A stretch of DNA of 64,000 nt from positions 29,367-93,366 of the forward strand of contig NZ_JAECMT010000006.1 in assembly GCF_016019935.1 (NCBI RefSeq). Direction: 5' to 3'. Below are positions 61,524-64,000 of the stretch, piece after piece (position 1 is the stretch's first letter; every line of letters begins with the position of its first letter). The notes under the pieces are model-generated. The model was not told the origin of the DNA. It was given only the letters and a program-made list of their open reading frames with translations, and made no database searches. Both the position numbers and the translations under genes were made by a program. This DNA comes from Paenibacillus sp. GSMTC-2017 (GTDB lineage Bacteria > Bacillota > Bacilli > Paenibacillales > Paenibacillaceae).

Positions 61524-62483
61524 ATGGATGTAAGTATGGTGTTCGATATTGGTGGAACTTCATTTAGAACCGGCATATTTAATAGTGATCTTGAGTTATT
61601 AGAGCACAGTAAAGTGGATTCAAATAACTATCTAGACGGTGTATCGAATGTAGCTTCACTACAAGAGGGCTTTTTGAATCTGATTGCCGATGTGAAGGAT
61701 TCCTATGCCAGAAAAGGATACAAAATAAAAAAGATTGGTCTTGGGTTTCCTGGACCGGTCAATAAAAAAGGCGAAGTTTTAAGTGCCCCTACTTTATGGG
61801 GACCCATGAAAGAGATTTATCCGTTAAATGAAAAGTTAAGTGAAATGTTTAGAGACACAAAAGTCTTTACAATTAATGATTTAACTGCTGCTGGATGGCG
61901 TTATATAAAAGTGAATAATGGAACTTTTTGTGTAGTAACCATCTCTTCTGGGGTAGGCAACAAAGTGTTTTGGAAGGGTGAAGTCCTCATCTCCGATGAT
62001 GGATATGGTGGAGAATTAGGTCATGCATTCTATGGCAGTGAGTATTCGGCATATGAGTGTGGCTGCGGGATGAATGGACATATTGGAGGGGTATCCTCCG
62101 GAAGAGGTATTGAAAAAATAGCGGAGCAATATTTTATCAATAATAATCAATCTACTGGACAAAAATTTACTACTTATGATCTAATTCGCGGATTAAATAG
62201 CGGAGATCCTCAATGTGTAGAAATTTTAACCTTGAGTACACTACCAATAGCAAAAAGTATACAGTTTATATTTTCTGTAATTGGTATTGATCGGTTCATT
62301 ATTATTGGTGGTGTTCCGTGTTCTATTGGTCAACTCTATATTGATAGTTTGCTTAGCCATATGAAGAATATTGGATTTATGGGCAAATCGAACGATCAAC
62401 TCTCTGAAATGCTCATTTTAGGGAACTATGATGACTTAAATGGTATTTATGGAATGGCAAATTATCTAAATTCAATCAGTTAA
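61524..62483 (+). CDS. ROK-family sugar or cyclitol kinase
   Basis: 319 residues. The phosphate-1 loop is VFDIGGTSFRTGIF, the adenosine region has VVTISSGVGNKVF, and the ROK zinc motif is ELGHAFYG followed by ECGCGMNGHIGG. It would phosphorylate a hexose or a related polyol. Kinases of this type also phosphorylate C7-cyclitols in pseudosugar antibiotic pathways (ValC, AcbM), a role suggested here only by context. It lies 33 bp after the cupin gene. Confidence 0.82.
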   Translation: MDVSMVFDIGGTSFRTGIFNSDLELLEHSKVDSNNYLDGVSNVASLQEGFLNLIADVKDSYARKGYKIKKIGLGFPGPVNKKGEVLSAPTLWGPMKEIYPLNEKLSEMFRDTKVFTINDLTAAGWRYIKVNNGTFCVVTISSGVGNKVFWKGEVLISDDGYGGELGHAFYGSEYSAYECGCGMNGHIGGVSSGRGIEKIAEQYFINNNQSTGQKFTTYDLIRGLNSGDPQCVEILTLSTLPIAKSIQFIFSVIGIDRFIIIGGVPCSIGQLYIDSLLSHMKNIGFMGKSNDQLSEMLILGNYDDLNGIYGMANYLNSIS

Positions 62484-62496
62484 AGGGGAATTAATT

Positions 62497-63744
62497 ATGC
62501 ATCTTACTGAATATTATTCTAAGAATCTAGCAAAAAATACATGGCCTAACTTGAATTCAAACCCTATTGTAAAGGGCGAAGGAATCTATTTTTGGGACAC
62601 TGATAATAAAAAATTCACGGATTTTTCTAGTCAAACATTGAATTTGTTATTAGGGCAATGTCATCCGGCGATTGTTGATGCAATAAAAGCTCAGGCAGAG
62701 ACACTTACGTATGCTTCCAGCCGATTCTCCTCTCTACCATACCTAAAAGCAGCAGAGGAATTGGTAGGTATAGCTCCTAAAGGCTTTAATAAAGTTAATA
62801 TAAAAATGTGCGATGGATCAGATGCTAATGAAGCAGCTGTGAAAACGGCAAAGAAATATACTGGGAAATCAGGCATTGTTTCTTTTGTAATGGGTCATAC
62901 AGGTCAGACGACACAAACAATTCAACTTCGAGGATATATGAGGGATCCTGAAATCTTCAGAGGAAATGTAGAGGATGTCATATTTATTGACTGGCCAGAA
63001 TGCCGTACTCAACATGACTATCTTATGGTATTGGAAAAGATGCGTTCTGAAATTATTAAACATAATAATGTCGCGGCAATTCTTGTTGATCCTATGATGG
63101 TTAATGCAGGTGTTTTAGTTAATGAAGGCACGGGGGATTTCTTGAAGGGTATAGAGTCAATTTGTAAGGATTTTGGCTGCCTGTTTATATTAGATGAAAA
63201 TCAAAGTTTCGGATGGTTGCCAGGTTTGTTTGCAGCTACCTATTATAATGTTTCTCCAGACATGATAACTATGGGAAAAGGACTGTCCGGAGGACATCCA
63301 TTATCAGGGCTTTTGATTAAAGATGAATTGGATGGCGTTCTAAACTATAATGATGCAGACTTTACGCACGGTGGACATGCATTGACTTGTGCAGCGGCAA
63401 TTGCATGCATATCAGTTCTTAAAAGTACAGATTTTGAGATCGAGAAAAAAGAGGAATTAATTAGAAATCGGTTATTGAAACTTCAAAAAGAATCAGCAAT
63501 TAATTTTGTTTACAGAGGTGTAGGATTAATTCATGGTCTTTCTATAGAAGTAGGGGATCGGGAAAAGAATAAATCTATAGCTGAAATAATCTTTAAGCAT
63601 TCATTAGATGCAGGTGTTTTCTTTAGATTATTTGAAAATAAAATTGTTTTAAAACCACCTGTTATCGTTACTGAAGATCAAATTAATAGTGTTTTAGATG
63701 TGCTGGAATCAGCGTTTAATGAGGTGACCGTTAAATGGAGTTAG
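62497..63744 (+). CDS. Class III PLP-dependent aminotransferase
   Basis: 415 residues with the class III pattern: VKGEGIYFWDTDNKKFTDFS, the GHTG-type segment, ILVDPMMVNAG, LFILDENQSFGWLPG (Asp that contacts PLP) and the lysine motif TMGKGLSGGHPLSG. It transfers an amino group from an amino acid to a keto or aldehyde group. In this operon the acceptor is probably the product of the zinc dehydrogenase (inference). The start follows AAAGGGGAA. The stop overlaps the next gene by 10 bp. Confidence 0.85.
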   Translation: MHLTEYYSKNLAKNTWPNLNSNPIVKGEGIYFWDTDNKKFTDFSSQTLNLLLGQCHPAIVDAIKAQAETLTYASSRFSSLPYLKAAEELVGIAPKGFNKVNIKMCDGSDANEAAVKTAKKYTGKSGIVSFVMGHTGQTTQTIQLRGYMRDPEIFRGNVEDVIFIDWPECRTQHDYLMVLEKMRSEIIKHNNVAAILVDPMMVNAGVLVNEGTGDFLKGIESICKDFGCLFILDENQSFGWLPGLFAATYYNVSPDMITMGKGLSGGHPLSGLLIKDELDGVLNYNDADFTHGGHALTCAAAIACISVLKSTDFEIEKKEELIRNRLLKLQKESAINFVYRGVGLIHGLSIEVGDREKNKSIAEIIFKHSLDAGVFFRLFENKIVLKPPVIVTEDQINSVLDVLESAFNEVTVKWS

Positions 63745-64000
63745 GTCTATTTACACGCGCATATCAGGAATTCGATATCGATGAAGCATTTCAAAAAATT
63801 CAATCCCTGGGAATTAAGCATATTGAAGTCGTAGCTAACCATGGAAGCAAACATTTGAACCTAGAAGAAGCTTTGACTTCGAATTATCACTCACGATACC
63901 AGAAGGCTCTAAATGATCATGGGTTACGAATCTCATCACTAACCTTGCATCGTGATGCTCAAATGGTAATGGGTCCTCATGGTGAAGCAACTCAGCACTT
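63735..64000 (+). CDS. Sugar phosphate isomerase/epimerase (TIM barrel, IolI-like), N-terminal part
   Basis: The ATG at 63735 overlaps the aminotransferase stop by 10 bp. The visible 88 residues begin MELGLFTRAYQEFDIDEAF and continue with SLGIKHIEVVANHGSKHL and ISSLTLHRDAQ. This is the pattern of xylose isomerase-like TIM barrels, which move keto groups or epimerise sugars and inososes. The gene runs off the right edge. Confidence 0.75.
   Translation, partial: MELGLFTRAYQEFDIDEAFQKIQSLGIKHIEVVANHGSKHLNLEEALTSNYHSRYQKALNDHGLRISSLTLHRDAQMVMGPHGEATQH

Overview
The window looks like the chromosome of a low-to-moderate GC Gram-positive spore-former close to Paenibacillus or Cohnella. The evidence is strong AGGAGG ribosome binding sites, frequent GTG and TTG starts, a Bacillus-type Fnr with C-terminal cysteines, a YesM/YesN two-component pair beside an ABC sugar importer, an Lsa-like ABC-F protein, Amj, and many short accessory genes separated by intergenic palindromes. 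No rRNA, tRNA or CRISPR array was seen. Names come from reading the proteins, not from database searches.

Layout. 0-0.4 kb: the 5' end of an IS110-family element running off the left edge. 0.5-12.6 kb: accessory genes, including three GNAT acetyltransferases, a patatin-lectin protein, a NarL-type two-component pair, a broken chloramphenicol phosphotransferase, DUF1579, DUF3626 and a TetR-GNAT operon. 12.7-14.5 kb: an ABC-F protein behind a leader that looks like a transcription attenuator. 16.7-23.3 kb: an ABC sugar importer with its YesM/YesN pair. 23.7-33.1 kb: RNase H1, Amj, an OmpR-type two-component/lipoprotein operon, a SUKH protein and an MGT glycosyltransferase. 33.3-38.3 kb: a secreted F5/8C protein, a MerR(TipAS)-DUF2268 pair, an HxlR/nitroreductase pair and a catA gene with translational attenuation.

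38.3-50.6 kb is the most coherent block, a module for life without oxygen. It holds an FNT formate/nitrite channel, Fnr, NreA, NreC and NreB, then DoxX, AdhE, PflB, PflA, a universal stress protein and MobA. Three Fnr-type boxes (before the FNT unit, before fnr and before doxX) all lie exactly 21 bp from a -10-like hexamer, which puts the box centre at -41.5 in each case. The fnr-nreA gap also carries three AGGGA/TCCCT palindromes that suit NreC.

51-59 kb holds small accessory genes, pseudogenes and repeats: a macro-domain protein, an aromatic acid exporter-like protein, RidA, a VOC protein, TerB, NUDIX, a 26-residue hydrophobic peptide and a gene with a heptanucleotide repeat. 59.4-64 kb is an AT-rich, tightly packed operon (HAD phosphatase, zinc dehydrogenase, cupin, ROK kinase, class III aminotransferase, sugar-phosphate isomerase-like protein) that runs off the right edge. 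Its enzyme set suggests biosynthesis of an amino sugar or aminocyclitol.

The strongest candidates for something undescribed are: one 61-residue cysteine-bracketed coiled-coil module inserted into two unrelated domains of the patatin-lectin protein; the ABC-F leader, where an ATG-TAG start-stop codon sits directly before a competing-hairpin system; the right-edge aminosugar-like operon; and three unrelated intergenic arrays that share a period of about 51 bp.
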